DNA from: Lachnospiraceae bacterium
GTDB taxonomy: Bacteria > Bacillota > Clostridia > Lachnospirales > Lachnospiraceae
DNA length: 40,649 nucleotides
Direction: 5' to 3'
Assembly (NCBI GenBank): GCA_021769135.1
Contig: JAETTM010000037.1
Span: forward strand, 1-40,649
The notes under the pieces are model-generated. The model saw only the letters and a list, made by a program, of their open reading frames with translations, had not been told where the DNA came from and did not search any database. Position numbers and translations under genes: made by a program. Of this stretch, positions 1 to 7,890 are shown piece after piece (within the stretch, counting starts at the first letter, position 1; every line of letters starts with the position of its first letter).

Positions 1-1
1 C

Positions 2-433
2 CGGGGATATAAGCTGACACTGCTTGCGCTGGAGATAGAGACGGAATCGGAGAAGGCCGGGAAAAAAGAGACAAAGGCATTCCAATGGCTGACGGATCTG
101 GCGGTAACGGGGAAAAATGCGGGGGAATTTGCAGGTGCAGGACGGGGGAGGTGGCAGATAGAAAACGAAGGTTTCAACCTCCAGAAAAATATCCGGTATG
201 ATATCCAGCACGCGAACAGTGAGGATTATAATGCGATGAAATGCCATTACCTGCTGACGCAGATAGCGGATATCCTGTTACAGCTCTATGAGAAGGGGAT
301 CCCCGGGCTTCGGGAAGCAAAAAGGGATATAAAAAGGATATCAACCGACCTGCTCAAGAGTTTTGGCGAACGACTGACAGGGGAGGACATCCTTTTCATA
401 ATGGCGCACGGTTATGTAACAGCCGTGGCCTGA
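2..433 (+). CDS. DDE transposase, C-terminal part (cut by window start)
   Basis: The reading frame is open from base 2 to the TGA ending at 433 and gives about 143 residues with no start, so the N-terminus lies outside the window. The segment RGRWQIENEGFN followed by MKCHYLLTQIADILLQLYE resembles the end of an IS4-superfamily DDE transposase, in which a glutamate in the R-x-x-x-I-E-N context completes the catalytic triad and a hydrophobic helix follows. These proteins cut and join element ends. The first two catalytic acids are not visible, so activity cannot be judged. The following spacer holds inverted repeats that may include the element's end. Family assignment rests on motif memory only. 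Confidence 0.6.
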   Translation, partial: RGYKLTLLALEIETESEKAGKKETKAFQWLTDLAVTGKNAGEFAGAGRGRWQIENEGFNLQKNIRYDIQHANSEDYNAMKCHYLLTQIADILLQLYEKGIPGLREAKRDIKRISTDLLKSFGERLTGEDILFIMAHGYVTAVA

Positions 434-504
434 CAAGAACATTATACCAGAGGAAGTGATGCGTGGGAAGATGAAAAATCAAAAATGCCGCTTAGACGGG
501 AGGG

Positions 505-557
505 GTTATCCACATGAGTAAGAGTGGGGGCCCATCTGGTTGGGGGATGTGGATAAC
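505..557. repeat. Inverted pair of DnaA-box-like motifs
   Basis: GTTATCCACAT at 505-515 and ATGTGGATAAC at 547-557 form a perfect 11-bp inverted repeat with a 31-base spacer. Each arm contains TTATCCACA (506-514; 548-556 reversed), the consensus DnaA box. The pair lies in the non-coding spacer after the transposase. It may be an element end, a DnaA-binding site or simply a hairpin; the sequence does not decide. Confidence 0.6.
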
Positions 558-589
558 TTTTCTGAAAAACAGGAGTAATGTTGAAACGC

Positions 590-638
590 GTACTTTAGGA
601 AATTTTCCTGAAAACAGGATTAGTTAGCATTAAAGTAC
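590..638. repeat. Inverted repeat GTACTTTA / TAAAGTAC in the spacer
   Basis: GTACTTTA at 590-597 is matched by TAAAGTAC at 631-638. Between and just before the arms are two similar segments, CTGAAAAACAGGAGTAA (563-579) and CTGAAAACAGGATTAG (608-623). This non-coding stretch (434-667) has no gene-like reading frame. It may be the edge of the transposable element. Confidence 0.4.
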
Positions 639-667
639 CTTTCAGAGCTGTATGAGTGTGAAAATAT

Positions 668-696
668 TTGACAATATTAAGGATATTCCGTAGAAT
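668..696 (+). promoter_or_regulatory. Sigma-A-type promoter for the VOC gene
   Basis: TTGACA at 668-673 and TAGAAT at 691-696 are separated by 17 bases, close to the vegetative consensus. The site lies about 55 bases before the GTG start at 751. Confidence 0.6.
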
Positions 697-750
697 AATA
701 AATACGTAATCAGTATCAGAAAAGTTATTATTGGAAGGAAATAAAAGCCA

Positions 751-1125
751 GTGAGATTAAAAAATATATTAATTGTTGTAAAAGATATCCAGGAATCAAG
801 GAAGTACTATCATGATTTGTTTGGCCTTGATTTGGTATTGGACAATGAGGGCAATATGATTCTGACTGAAGGGTTGGTGCTTCAGGACGAGAAAATCTGG
901 AAAGGCTTTCTTGGGAAAAATATTATTCCGGAAAGCAATTCCTGTGAATTATATTTCGAAGAACGGGATATGGAATCCTTTGTTCAAAAACTGGAAAAGC
1001 TGTATCCCGAAACGAAATATGTAAACCGGCTTATGACACATAGCTGGGGGCAGAAGGTCATCCGCTTTTATGACCTGGATGGCAATTTGATTGAAGTGGG
1101 AACACCGATGGGGATGGGAAGTTAA
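751..1125 (+). CDS. VOC (glyoxalase/bleomycin-resistance fold) family protein
   Basis: This 124-residue protein opens with LKNILIVVKDIQESRKYYHD, the usual first beta-alpha unit of vicinal oxygen chelate proteins, and closes with VIRFYDLDGNLIEVG, the usual last strand with a glutamate metal ligand. Family members bind a divalent metal and act on small molecules as lyases, dioxygenases or drug-binding proteins; the substrate here cannot be read. The start is GTG at 751, with GGAAGG at 733-738 as ribosome binding site and a consensus promoter upstream. One module of about 120 residues is normal for a dimeric family member. The next 160 bases to the HD gene show no clear gene. Confidence 0.85.
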   Translation: MRLKNILIVVKDIQESRKYYHDLFGLDLVLDNEGNMILTEGLVLQDEKIWKGFLGKNIIPESNSCELYFEERDMESFVQKLEKLYPETKYVNRLMTHSWGQKVIRFYDLDGNLIEVGTPMGMGS

Positions 1126-1287
1126 GCCGGCTAAGGACAATAAGACAGGTGAAGCGGGATGAAACCCGTTGGTAGGAATCAGCTATGACAGGGAAGCAGC
1201 GGCATGGAAAAGGAAACATCAATGCAGGATAGAAAAATACAGGGAACTGCTATCATGCTGATTGGCAAGAAGTTGGAGGTGGAATAG

Positions 1288-1749
1288 ATGGGAAGGTTAA
1301 AGGAACTTCGAAAATATGTGGATAATGAATTAAATAAGATGGAAGATGCCGACAAAAAAAATAGCGCAATCGTGCACCTTTACGGCGTATCCCTTGCGGC
1401 TGCAATGCTTGCAAAGAAGCGGGGGCTTAATCCAGAGCTTTCCTCGATGGCTGCAATGCTCCATGATTTGCATGCATATAAGACCGGCTCTTATGATAAC
1501 CATGCGCATAAGGGGGCGGAGCTTGCAGGGAATATACTTAGGGAATTGAAGCTGACGGATGAGGCCGAGACGGATATCATATGCTCTGCGATATACCATC
1601 ACGATGACAAGCTTGTGGTGGACAGCCCGATGGATGAAGTTTTGAAGGATGCGGATGTAATCCATCATTGCATGAACGATTTGTCGAAACCTGTGAAGGA
1701 AAAAGAACAGGCACGTTTCGATAAGCTTTGTGCCGAGTTGGGGATGTGA
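1288..1749 (+). CDS. HD-domain phosphohydrolase
   Basis: The 153-residue product has the HD-domain ligand pattern: an early His in IVHLYGVSL, the HD pair in AMLHDL (H59, D60), histidines in NHAHKGAEL and YHHDD, and a late Asp in LKDADVIHH. HD proteins are metal-dependent phosphohydrolases acting on nucleotides or other phosphate esters; the substrate is unknown. The start at 1288 has GGAGGTGG 10-15 bases upstream. The stop is followed after 47 bases by the NADAR gene on the same strand, so the two are probably co-transcribed with the HerA-like gene. The length fits a single-domain member of the family. Confidence 0.85.
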   Translation: MGRLKELRKYVDNELNKMEDADKKNSAIVHLYGVSLAAAMLAKKRGLNPELSSMAAMLHDLHAYKTGSYDNHAHKGAELAGNILRELKLTDEAETDIICSAIYHHDDKLVVDSPMDEVLKDADVIHHCMNDLSKPVKEKEQARFDKLCAELGM

Positions 1750-1796
1750 CGGTAATGCCAATGTTTGGAGTTTACAGTAAAGAAAGTGGGGATTGC

Positions 1797-2273
1797 ATGA
1801 ATCATATTATTTGTTTTCATAACCCGGATGAGGAAAACGGGTATTTGAGCAATTGGTATCTTTCCAGTTTTACGCTGGATGGAATAGTTTTCTCATCTAT
1901 GGAACAGTTTATGATGTACCGTAAAGCGGTTTGCTTTCATGACAGCAATATAGCCGCTCAAATCCTTGAAACCGATGATGTGGCCCGAATCAAGGAGCTT
2001 GGAAGGCGCGTGTCAGGATATGATGAGAACCATTGGAACGGCATGCGGCAGATTGTTGTCTATGAGGGATTGCTTGCAAAGTTTTCGCAAAATACAAAGC
2101 TGAAAGAACAGCTCAAAGCTACAGGGGATGCTTTTTTGGCGGAGTGCGCCGTGAAAGACCGCATTTGGGGTATTGGATTGTCAATGAGCGACCCGGACAG
2201 GCTTGACCGGGCGAAATGGAAGGGGCAAAACCTGCTCGGATATGCACTGATGATGGTGCGGGACAGGCTGTGA
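1797..2273 (+). CDS. NADAR-domain protein (YbiA-like N-glycosidase family)
   Basis: The product has the NADAR hallmarks: CFHNPDEENGYLSNWY near the N-terminus, SSMEQFMMYRKAV as the central helix, and KDRIWGIGLSMSDP plus WKGQNLLGYALMMVRDRL at the end. Known family members cleave N-glycosidic bonds of riboflavin intermediates or remove ADP-ribose from guanine bases. I chose the ATG at 1797 (158 residues) because conserved sequence begins there; the frame is open upstream to 1728, inside the HD gene. Neighbours are an HD hydrolase 47 bases before and a HerA-like ATPase 45 bases after. That context may suggest nucleotide or DNA repair, but this is inference. Confidence 0.88.
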   Translation: MNHIICFHNPDEENGYLSNWYLSSFTLDGIVFSSMEQFMMYRKAVCFHDSNIAAQILETDDVARIKELGRRVSGYDENHWNGMRQIVVYEGLLAKFSQNTKLKEQLKATGDAFLAECAVKDRIWGIGLSMSDPDRLDRAKWKGQNLLGYALMMVRDRL

Positions 2274-2318
2274 TATATCAGCTTGTGCGGAGAATCAAAT
2301 AAGGAAAGGGCTAAAGGT

Positions 2319-3962
2319 ATGTATCAGGATAATAAAATATGGATTGGGAAATCAGGAAGCGAAAAAGTTTATATCCATCCCCGGATGGCGAACCGGCATG
2401 GAATGATTGCCGGGGCAACGGGAACAGGAAAGACTGTCACGTTGAAGGTGCTGGCGGAGTCTTTCAGCGAATGCGGCGTCCCGGTATTTCTCGCCGACGT
2501 AAAAGGCGATTTGGCAGGGGTATGCAGAAAAGGGGATGAGAGCGAAAGCATTAAAAAACGGATGGATTCCATGGAACTTGAAGGGGAAGGCTTCCAGTTC
2601 CAGCCATGCCCGTCGGCTTTCTGGGATATTTACGGGGAGAAGGGCCTGCCCCTCCGGGCGACGGTTTCCGAGATGGGACCGCTGTTGCTTTCAAGGATTC
2701 TTGAACTGAACGAAACGCAATCGGATATTCTGACGGTAATATTTAAAATAGCGGATGACGAACAGCTTCTGCTTTTGGATACAAAGGATTTGCGCTCCAT
2801 GGTACAGTACGTGAGCGAAAATGCAGGCGAATACAGCGCAAGATACGGGAATCTTGCGAAACAGAGCCTGGGCGCTATTATGAGGGCCATTGTCGCGCTG
2901 GAAGCGGAAGGCGGGGAAAGCTTTTTTGGTGAGCCGGCTTTAAACCTTAGCGACTGGCTGTGCAGAGACTGCGACGGAAAAGGCGTAATTCAGGTGCTGG
3001 ATTGCCAGAAACTGGTGCAGAATCCCGCAATGTATTCAACTTTCCTGCTCTGGATGATGTCGGAGCTTTTTGAGAATCTGCCGGAGGTCGGGGATAAGGA
3101 AAAGCCTAAAATGATATTTTTCTTTGACGAGGCGCATCTGCTGTTTGATTCCGCCTCAAAATCACTGCTTGGGAAGATAGAGCAGGTGGTGAAGCTGATT
3201 CGTTCCAAGGGGGTGGGCATCTATTTTATTACGCAGAGCCCGAAGGATATTCCCGACGGTGTGCTTGGGCAGCTGGGGAATAAAATACAGCATGCGCTTC
3301 ATGCCTATACGCCGTCAGAACAGAAGGCGGTCAGGGCGGCGGCACAGTCATTCAGGGAAAACCCTGATTTTGATACCGTCGAGGCGCTGACTTCCCTGGA
3401 AATCGGCGAGGCGCTTGTATCCGTCCTGGATGAAAGCGGGATTCCGACCATTGTAAAGAAATGCAGGATACTGCCTCCCCAGAGCCGGATGGGAACCATT
3501 ACGGAGGAAGAGAGGAAAGAGGAAATAGAGGGAAGCCTCCTTTACAACAGGTATTTCCAAACGGTAGACAGGGAATCCGCCTATGAAATATTGGAGAAAA
3601 AGGTCCTGGCAGACAGGGAAAACGAGGAAAAGGCCCGAAAGGAAGCGGAAGAGGAAAAACAGAGGCAGAAGGAGGAAGCCGCGGCGGAAAAGCAGAGACA
3701 GAAAGAGGAAGCTGCGGCGGAAAAGAAGAAGCAGAGGGAGGAAGAAGCGGCAAGGAAGGCCGCAGAGAAAAAGGCGGAGGCCCAAAGCAAACGGGTTAAA
3801 AGCGCAATGAAGCAGACGGCAAGCAGCGCGGCCGGCACCATAGGCAGGGAGGTCGGCAACAGCGTAGGGAAATCCCTGGGGGGCAGCTTTGGGAAAAAGA
3901 TTGGCGGCAATGTGGGTGCTTCCCTGGGCAGGGGCATATTGAATACCCTGTTTAAGCTGTAG
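2319..3962 (+). CDS. HerA/YjgR-like (DUF853) ATPase
   Basis: The 547-residue product has a Walker A motif GATGTGKT at residues 32-39 and a Walker B block MIFFFDEAHLLF near residues 264-275, followed by LIRSKGVGIYFITQSP typical of HerA/FtsK-type P-loop ATPases. The N-terminal segment IHPRMANRHGMIAGATG matches the YjgR (DUF853) style. After about residue 425 comes a Lys/Glu/Ala-rich coiled coil, then a glycine-rich tail ending ILNTLFKL that could sit in a membrane. The frame is open from 2283, but ATG 2319 with AAGGAAAGGG 8 bases upstream is the likely start. HerA relatives move DNA; the exact role of YjgR proteins is not established. Confidence 0.85.
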   Translation: MYQDNKIWIGKSGSEKVYIHPRMANRHGMIAGATGTGKTVTLKVLAESFSECGVPVFLADVKGDLAGVCRKGDESESIKKRMDSMELEGEGFQFQPCPSAFWDIYGEKGLPLRATVSEMGPLLLSRILELNETQSDILTVIFKIADDEQLLLLDTKDLRSMVQYVSENAGEYSARYGNLAKQSLGAIMRAIVALEAEGGESFFGEPALNLSDWLCRDCDGKGVIQVLDCQKLVQNPAMYSTFLLWMMSELFENLPEVGDKEKPKMIFFFDEAHLLFDSASKSLLGKIEQVVKLIRSKGVGIYFITQSPKDIPDGVLGQLGNKIQHALHAYTPSEQKAVRAAAQSFRENPDFDTVEALTSLEIGEALVSVLDESGIPTIVKKCRILPPQSRMGTITEEERKEEIEGSLLYNRYFQTVDRESAYEILEKKVLADRENEEKARKEAEEEKQRQKEEAAAEKQRQKEEAAAEKKKQREEEAARKAAEKKAEAQSKRVKSAMKQTASSAAGTIGREVGNSVGKSLGGSFGKKIGGNVGASLGRGILNTLFKL

Positions 3963-4004
3963 GTGAAAGCTTAAACGGCGCTGCCTAAAAATATTGGCTT
4001 TTGC

Positions 4005-4058
4005 GGCAAGCGGAAATCAAGGCCGACATTATCAATAATGATATTGCTTCCGCTTGCC
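4005..4058. repeat. 11-bp inverted repeat between convergent genes
   Basis: GGCAAGCGGAA (4005-4015) and TTCCGCTTGCC (4048-4058) are perfect inverted copies with a 32-base loop. The right arm lies inside the last codons of the MATE gene. There is no long T-run directly after either arm, so it is at best an imperfect terminator for the convergent HerA-like and MATE genes. Confidence 0.35.
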
Positions 4059-5369
4059 AAGGAGAAACAGGATAGTGACTACGGCTGCCAGTATTTCCGC
4101 CACAACGGTGGAGAACCATATGCCGTCCAACCCCCAGAAGATAGGGAAGGTCAGGACGGCAGCGCATTGGAAAACGAAAGTCCGTAAAAAGGAAATCAGC
4201 GCGGATATGAGTCCGTTGCCCAGGGCGGTAAAAAAGGAAGAGCCGAAAATTGCCGTGCCTGAAAATAAAAAGGAGAAGGAAAATATGGCAAAGGCACGGA
4301 CTGTTATGGCCAATAGCCCTTCGTCATAACCTGCGAACAGGAAAGACAGCGGTCTGGACAGGGTTTGGCCTGAGGTAAGCATCAATATGGAGAAAATGCC
4401 GATTAAGGTAAGGCTTTTTCTCAGCAGCCCTTTGAGCTCCCCATGATTGCCTGAACCGTAGTGATAGCTGATAATTGGTGCCGCGCCAACGGAATATCCA
4501 AGAAATACGGCCTGGAATACAAGGCTGACATACATCAGCACGCCATATGCGGCAACACCGTCCTCGCCGGCATATTTCATCAGCTGTATATTATAGAGCA
4601 TACTGACTACGGACATGGAGATATTGCTCATCAATTCGGAGGAGCCGTTGGTGCAGACTTTTAACAGAGCTCTTCCATCGAAACGGCATTTTACAAGCCG
4701 CAGAAGGCTTGTATTTTTCCGTCCAAAGTAGCAGAGGGGAACGAATCCCCCGATGAACTGGCTAAGGGCGGTCGCGGCGGCAGCGCCTTCCAATCCCCAA
4801 CGGAAAACGGCGACAAACAGCGCATCTAAAATGATATTCGTCAGTCCTGCCGCTATGGTTACGCCAAGGCCCAGACTGGGCTTCCCGGCAGTGGAGAACA
4901 GGCACTGGAATTCGTATTGCAATATATAGAAAGGGATGGCTAACAGGATAATCCTGCCGTAGGTGACACACCCATCCAAAAGCCGGCCGTCGGCGCCCAT
5001 CAAGGAGGCGGCAGGGCGTAAAAAAAGAAAGCCCAGCAAGGCGAGGACAACGCCGCAGACGGCTGATATATAAACGATGAATGAGAATAATTCGTTCGCC
5101 TTTTTGCGATTCCCGGTGCCCATGGTTATGGCGATTAAAGCCCCTCCCCCAGTTCCGAACATAAAACCGGCACAGCCTAATATCATTAGAAAGGGCATAA
5201 TAAAATTGACGGCGGCAAAAGGCGTTTTGCCTACAAAATTGGATACGAAAAACCCGTCCACCACGCCGTAAATCGAGGTGAATACTAGCATGATGATGGA
5301 TGGGAAGGTAAAACGCAAAAGGCGTTTGTAATTAAAGTGGTCGGATAATTGAATTATTGTTTTTTTCAT
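4032..5369 (-). CDS. MATE family multidrug efflux transporter
   Basis: The 445-residue membrane protein starts with a short cytoplasmic end and then LRFTFPSIIMLVFTSIYGVV and DGFFVSNFVG, the usual first segment of MATE exporters. About twelve hydrophobic segments follow, and two related halves are visible. MATE proteins expel cationic drugs, driven by sodium or protons. The gene follows the MarR-type regulator by 29 bases on the same strand, so both are probably transcribed from the promoter at 5954-5982. The length of about 450 residues is normal. The closest style is the MepA-like clostridial group, but the substrate is unknown. Confidence 0.92.
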   Translation of the reverse strand: MKKTIIQLSDHFNYKRLLRFTFPSIIMLVFTSIYGVVDGFFVSNFVGKTPFAAVNFIMPFLMILGCAGFMFGTGGGALIAITMGTGNRKKANELFSFIVYISAVCGVVLALLGFLFLRPAASLMGADGRLLDGCVTYGRIILLAIPFYILQYEFQCLFSTAGKPSLGLGVTIAAGLTNIILDALFVAVFRWGLEGAAAATALSQFIGGFVPLCYFGRKNTSLLRLVKCRFDGRALLKVCTNGSSELMSNISMSVVSMLYNIQLMKYAGEDGVAAYGVLMYVSLVFQAVFLGYSVGAAPIISYHYGSGNHGELKGLLRKSLTLIGIFSILMLTSGQTLSRPLSFLFAGYDEGLLAITVRAFAIFSFSFLFSGTAIFGSSFFTALGNGLISALISFLRTFVFQCAAVLTFPIFWGLDGIWFSTVVAEILAAVVTILFLLGKRKQYHY

Positions 5370-5398
5370 TTCTATACTCCATTTTGTGTATCCTAAAT

Positions 5399-5845
5399 TT
5401 ATGTATCGGAAATATGCTTTGCCTTTTCCCGGAGGGCAAGCAAAAAGGCTTCCGTTAATTCCAAATATTTCTGTACATCTTCCTGCGGCCAGGAAGCGAA
5501 GATATCGTTTTCAGCCTGAAGAATCTTATAGGCAGTCCGCTCGGCCAGTTTTTCCCCGTCCTTTGTTAAACATACCTTTTTATTTTTGGAACCGGCTGCT
5601 TCCAGATAGATAACGCCTTCCGTTTCCAGCTTGCGTATGGCGGAATTTACGGTCTGCTTGCTGAGCCCGGAATATTTGCATATATCCCGCAGCAGGCAGC
5701 TGGTTCCGCTGTCGCAAATGGCATATAGGATTCGGGCTGCGCTGTCGGACAGCCCAAGCTTGAAGGCCATTTCATGATATACGGCATCCGTCTCGCCGAA
5801 TAAATAGTTGTAGCGTTTGAGTTCTGTTGATATATGGTTTTTCAT
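5399..5845 (-). CDS. MarR-family transcriptional regulator
   Basis: The 148-residue product has a winged-helix core: LRDICKYSGLSKQTVNSAIRK-type recognition helix at about residues 55-77 and a wing segment ending KKVCLTKDGEKLAERTAY. MarR proteins are dimeric repressors that release DNA on binding small ligands. I chose ATG at 5845 because the reverse strand has GGAGG 8 bases before it; the frame is open for seven more codons. Two near-identical operator-like sites sit in its promoter, as expected for autorepression. The MATE exporter downstream is the likely target. Confidence 0.9.
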   Translation of the reverse strand: MKNHISTELKRYNYLFGETDAVYHEMAFKLGLSDSAARILYAICDSGTSCLLRDICKYSGLSKQTVNSAIRKLETEGVIYLEAAGSKNKKVCLTKDGEKLAERTAYKILQAENDIFASWPQEDVQKYLELTEAFLLALREKAKHISDT

Positions 5846-5931
5846 ATAGTACCTCCGTGCGCACATATTTCTGCAAATTTTATGTTTAGTGGCGACGTAT
5901 CCGTAGTTTTTCCGTTTATGGCAAAATAAAT

Positions 5932-5982
5932 GATACGAAATCGTACTTAAAGCATTATAGTATGACTTCGTACCAATGTCAA
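5932..5982 (-). promoter_or_regulatory. Consensus promoter and two operator-like sites for marR-MATE
   Basis: Reading the minus strand, TTGACA (5982-5977) and TATAAT (5959-5954) are separated by exactly 17 bases, a perfect sigma-A promoter. A site GGTACGAAGTCATACTA covers the spacer between the boxes, and a similar site GATACGAAATCGTACTT occurs at 5932-5948 on the plus strand just past the -10 box. The two 17-mers match at 13 positions. Occlusion of both sites by the MarR dimer would block transcription. Confidence 0.75.
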
Positions 5983-5998
5983 TAGACTATATCCCCTT

Positions 5999-6026
5999 TT
6001 GCATTTCCACGATGCAGTGGTATAAT
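5999..6026 (+). promoter_or_regulatory. Promoter for the two-component system
   Basis: TTGCAT at 5999-6004 and TATAAT at 6021-6026 are 16 bases apart, facing the kinase gene and back to back with the MarR promoter. The start codon follows 58 bases after the -10 box. Confidence 0.5.
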
Positions 6027-6083
6027 GAATTGCGCTGATATATGGTACAATAGTATTAAGAACCGTAGAAATGAGGAAGCAGA

Positions 6084-7874
6084 ATGTCATTAAAGAAACA
6101 GATGATACTATACTTTTCCTGTCTGATGATAGGGATTTTCGTGCTGATGGAGGTGATTAACGGCGCACAGGCATATTCGCTGTTAGAGAAGAATATCACT
6201 TCCTCCATCAGCGAATCGCTGGGGCTGGGGCTTCAGAATATGGACTATTATTTCCAGAATGCGGGGAATATATGCGCTTCCATTATGGCAGACGAGAAAG
6301 TGCAGGGAATATTGCGGGAAGAGGTGGAGGAGAATCTGGAAGGGAAGATTCTTTTCCGGGAACTGAATAAAATGGTATCCCAGTATTCGATTACCGCCCC
6401 CTACATTACCAAAATATATCTTCTCAACAAGGATGGGAAGATTATGAGCCAGGAAGTGGACGGGGAGGACTTTGCGAAAGCTTCCGATGGGATGGGGAGC
6501 GGGAAAACGTTGAAAATTTCATCCCTCCACCGCACTGGTTATATAGCGGGAGACACGGAGGTTTTTTCTCTGGTAAAGGAGATTTATGCCTATAATGACC
6601 CGACGCGTCAGATAGGAACTATCGTTGTGGATGTGGACTATCATATCATCGACGGGGTAATCAGGGATTTTTCCCTGCCGATGAATGGGATGGCGGCGCT
6701 TGTGGACGGGCAGGGGGAAGTTTTTTTAAAAAAAGACGGGAGAAACGTGAACTGGAATTCGGCGGATGAATATAAGGAGCTGTTTTTGGAACTGCAGGAT
6801 AAAGACAGGGTGAAGCTGGATGGGAAGTCTTATATTGCCTTAACCAGACAGTCAGAGGTAACAGGATGGCGGATGCTGGCCCTGATTCCCAGGGATGAGC
6901 TGGTAAAAGCTATCTTTTTGCAGCTGCGCCTGACGATTTTCCTGCTGCTTATCTGCCTGGTGATTATAGGGCTTGTAACGAGGAAAATCATTTTTTCCAT
7001 TTACGGGCCGTTGAACCTATTAATGGATTCTATGGCCAAAATCGAAAAGGGCGATTTCGATACACAGATTACGTATGAGAAAAAGGACGAGTTTTCAAGG
7101 CTGATTCATGGTTATAATATGATGGTCGCCAAGATTAAGCTGCTGTTGGAGGAAATAATCGAAAAGGAGAAAACGAAAAGAAACGCAGAACTGTATGCCC
7201 TGCAGGCACAGATTAACCCGCATTTTCTGTATAATACGTTAAATTCCATCCGGTATTTCGCCAAAAGTTACCAGGTGCCGGAAATCAGGGATATGACTAC
7301 GGCGCTGATTCAGCTTTCCAAAGCCAGTTTAAGTTCGGAGAAATTCATTACCATTGGCCAGGAAGTGGATTTGACCAGGCAGTATCTGGCGATTCAGAAG
7401 ATGAGGTATGGGGATATTCTGGAAATTACGTATGAAGTGGAAGAGGGGCTGGAGGGATGTATGATTCCCCGGTTTTCCATCCAGCCTATTGTGGAGAATG
7501 CGCTCTTCCATGGGATTTTGCCCGTGGGGGAAGGGCGGATTAGGGTGAGCGTATCGGGGGTAGGGCAGGGTATTCAAATCAGCATCAAGGATGACGGAAT
7601 AGGAATGGAAGATGAAAAAATTGCTCTTTTGAACGAAAGCCTGGAAAACGGAATCGGCGGTAAGAAACAGAAAGGCGACATCAGCAAACTGAAAAATATC
7701 GGGCTGGAAAACATCAATTACAGGATTAAAATGCACTATAAAGAAGGGGAGCCAAAGCTGTGGCTTGAGAAGGAAGAAAAGGGCATGGCGGTATATATCT
7801 GGATTCCGGAACGGATTTATGGGGATGGATCGAAAGATGGTATGCAGGGTGACCCGCGAACGAAGGCAGAGTGA
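6084..7874 (+). CDS. YesM-like sensor histidine kinase
   Basis: The 596-residue protein has an N-terminal membrane helix (about residues 8-27), an extracellular sensing region, a second helix near 277-299, a HAMP linker (about 300-352), a His_kinase block with QAQINPHFLYNTLNSIRYF (phospho-His H380), and an ATPase domain with the N-box VENALFHGI and the G-box DDGIGM. This is the YesM/LytS-type architecture. It should phosphorylate the AraC-type regulator whose start lies 17 bases after its stop. The start at 6084 has GAGGAAG upstream. The ABC importer that follows suggests the kinase senses a sugar or the loaded binding protein. Confidence 0.92.
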   Translation: MSLKKQMILYFSCLMIGIFVLMEVINGAQAYSLLEKNITSSISESLGLGLQNMDYYFQNAGNICASIMADEKVQGILREEVEENLEGKILFRELNKMVSQYSITAPYITKIYLLNKDGKIMSQEVDGEDFAKASDGMGSGKTLKISSLHRTGYIAGDTEVFSLVKEIYAYNDPTRQIGTIVVDVDYHIIDGVIRDFSLPMNGMAALVDGQGEVFLKKDGRNVNWNSADEYKELFLELQDKDRVKLDGKSYIALTRQSEVTGWRMLALIPRDELVKAIFLQLRLTIFLLLICLVIIGLVTRKIIFSIYGPLNLLMDSMAKIEKGDFDTQITYEKKDEFSRLIHGYNMMVAKIKLLLEEIIEKEKTKRNAELYALQAQINPHFLYNTLNSIRYFAKSYQVPEIRDMTTALIQLSKASLSSEKFITIGQEVDLTRQYLAIQKMRYGDILEITYEVEEGLEGCMIPRFSIQPIVENALFHGILPVGEGRIRVSVSGVGQGIQISIKDDGIGMEDEKIALLNESLENGIGGKKQKGDISKLKNIGLENINYRIKMHYKEGEPKLWLEKEEKGMAVYIWIPERIYGDGSKDGMQGDPRTKAE

Positions 7875-7890
7875 ATAGTGTGAAAAGGGC

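Noticed and set aside
3348-3937. Several long minus-strand and out-of-frame reading frames over the HerA-like gene
   Set aside because: They are Leu/Arg/Ser-rich shadows of the Lys/Glu/Ala coiled-coil coding region, with no ribosome binding sites.
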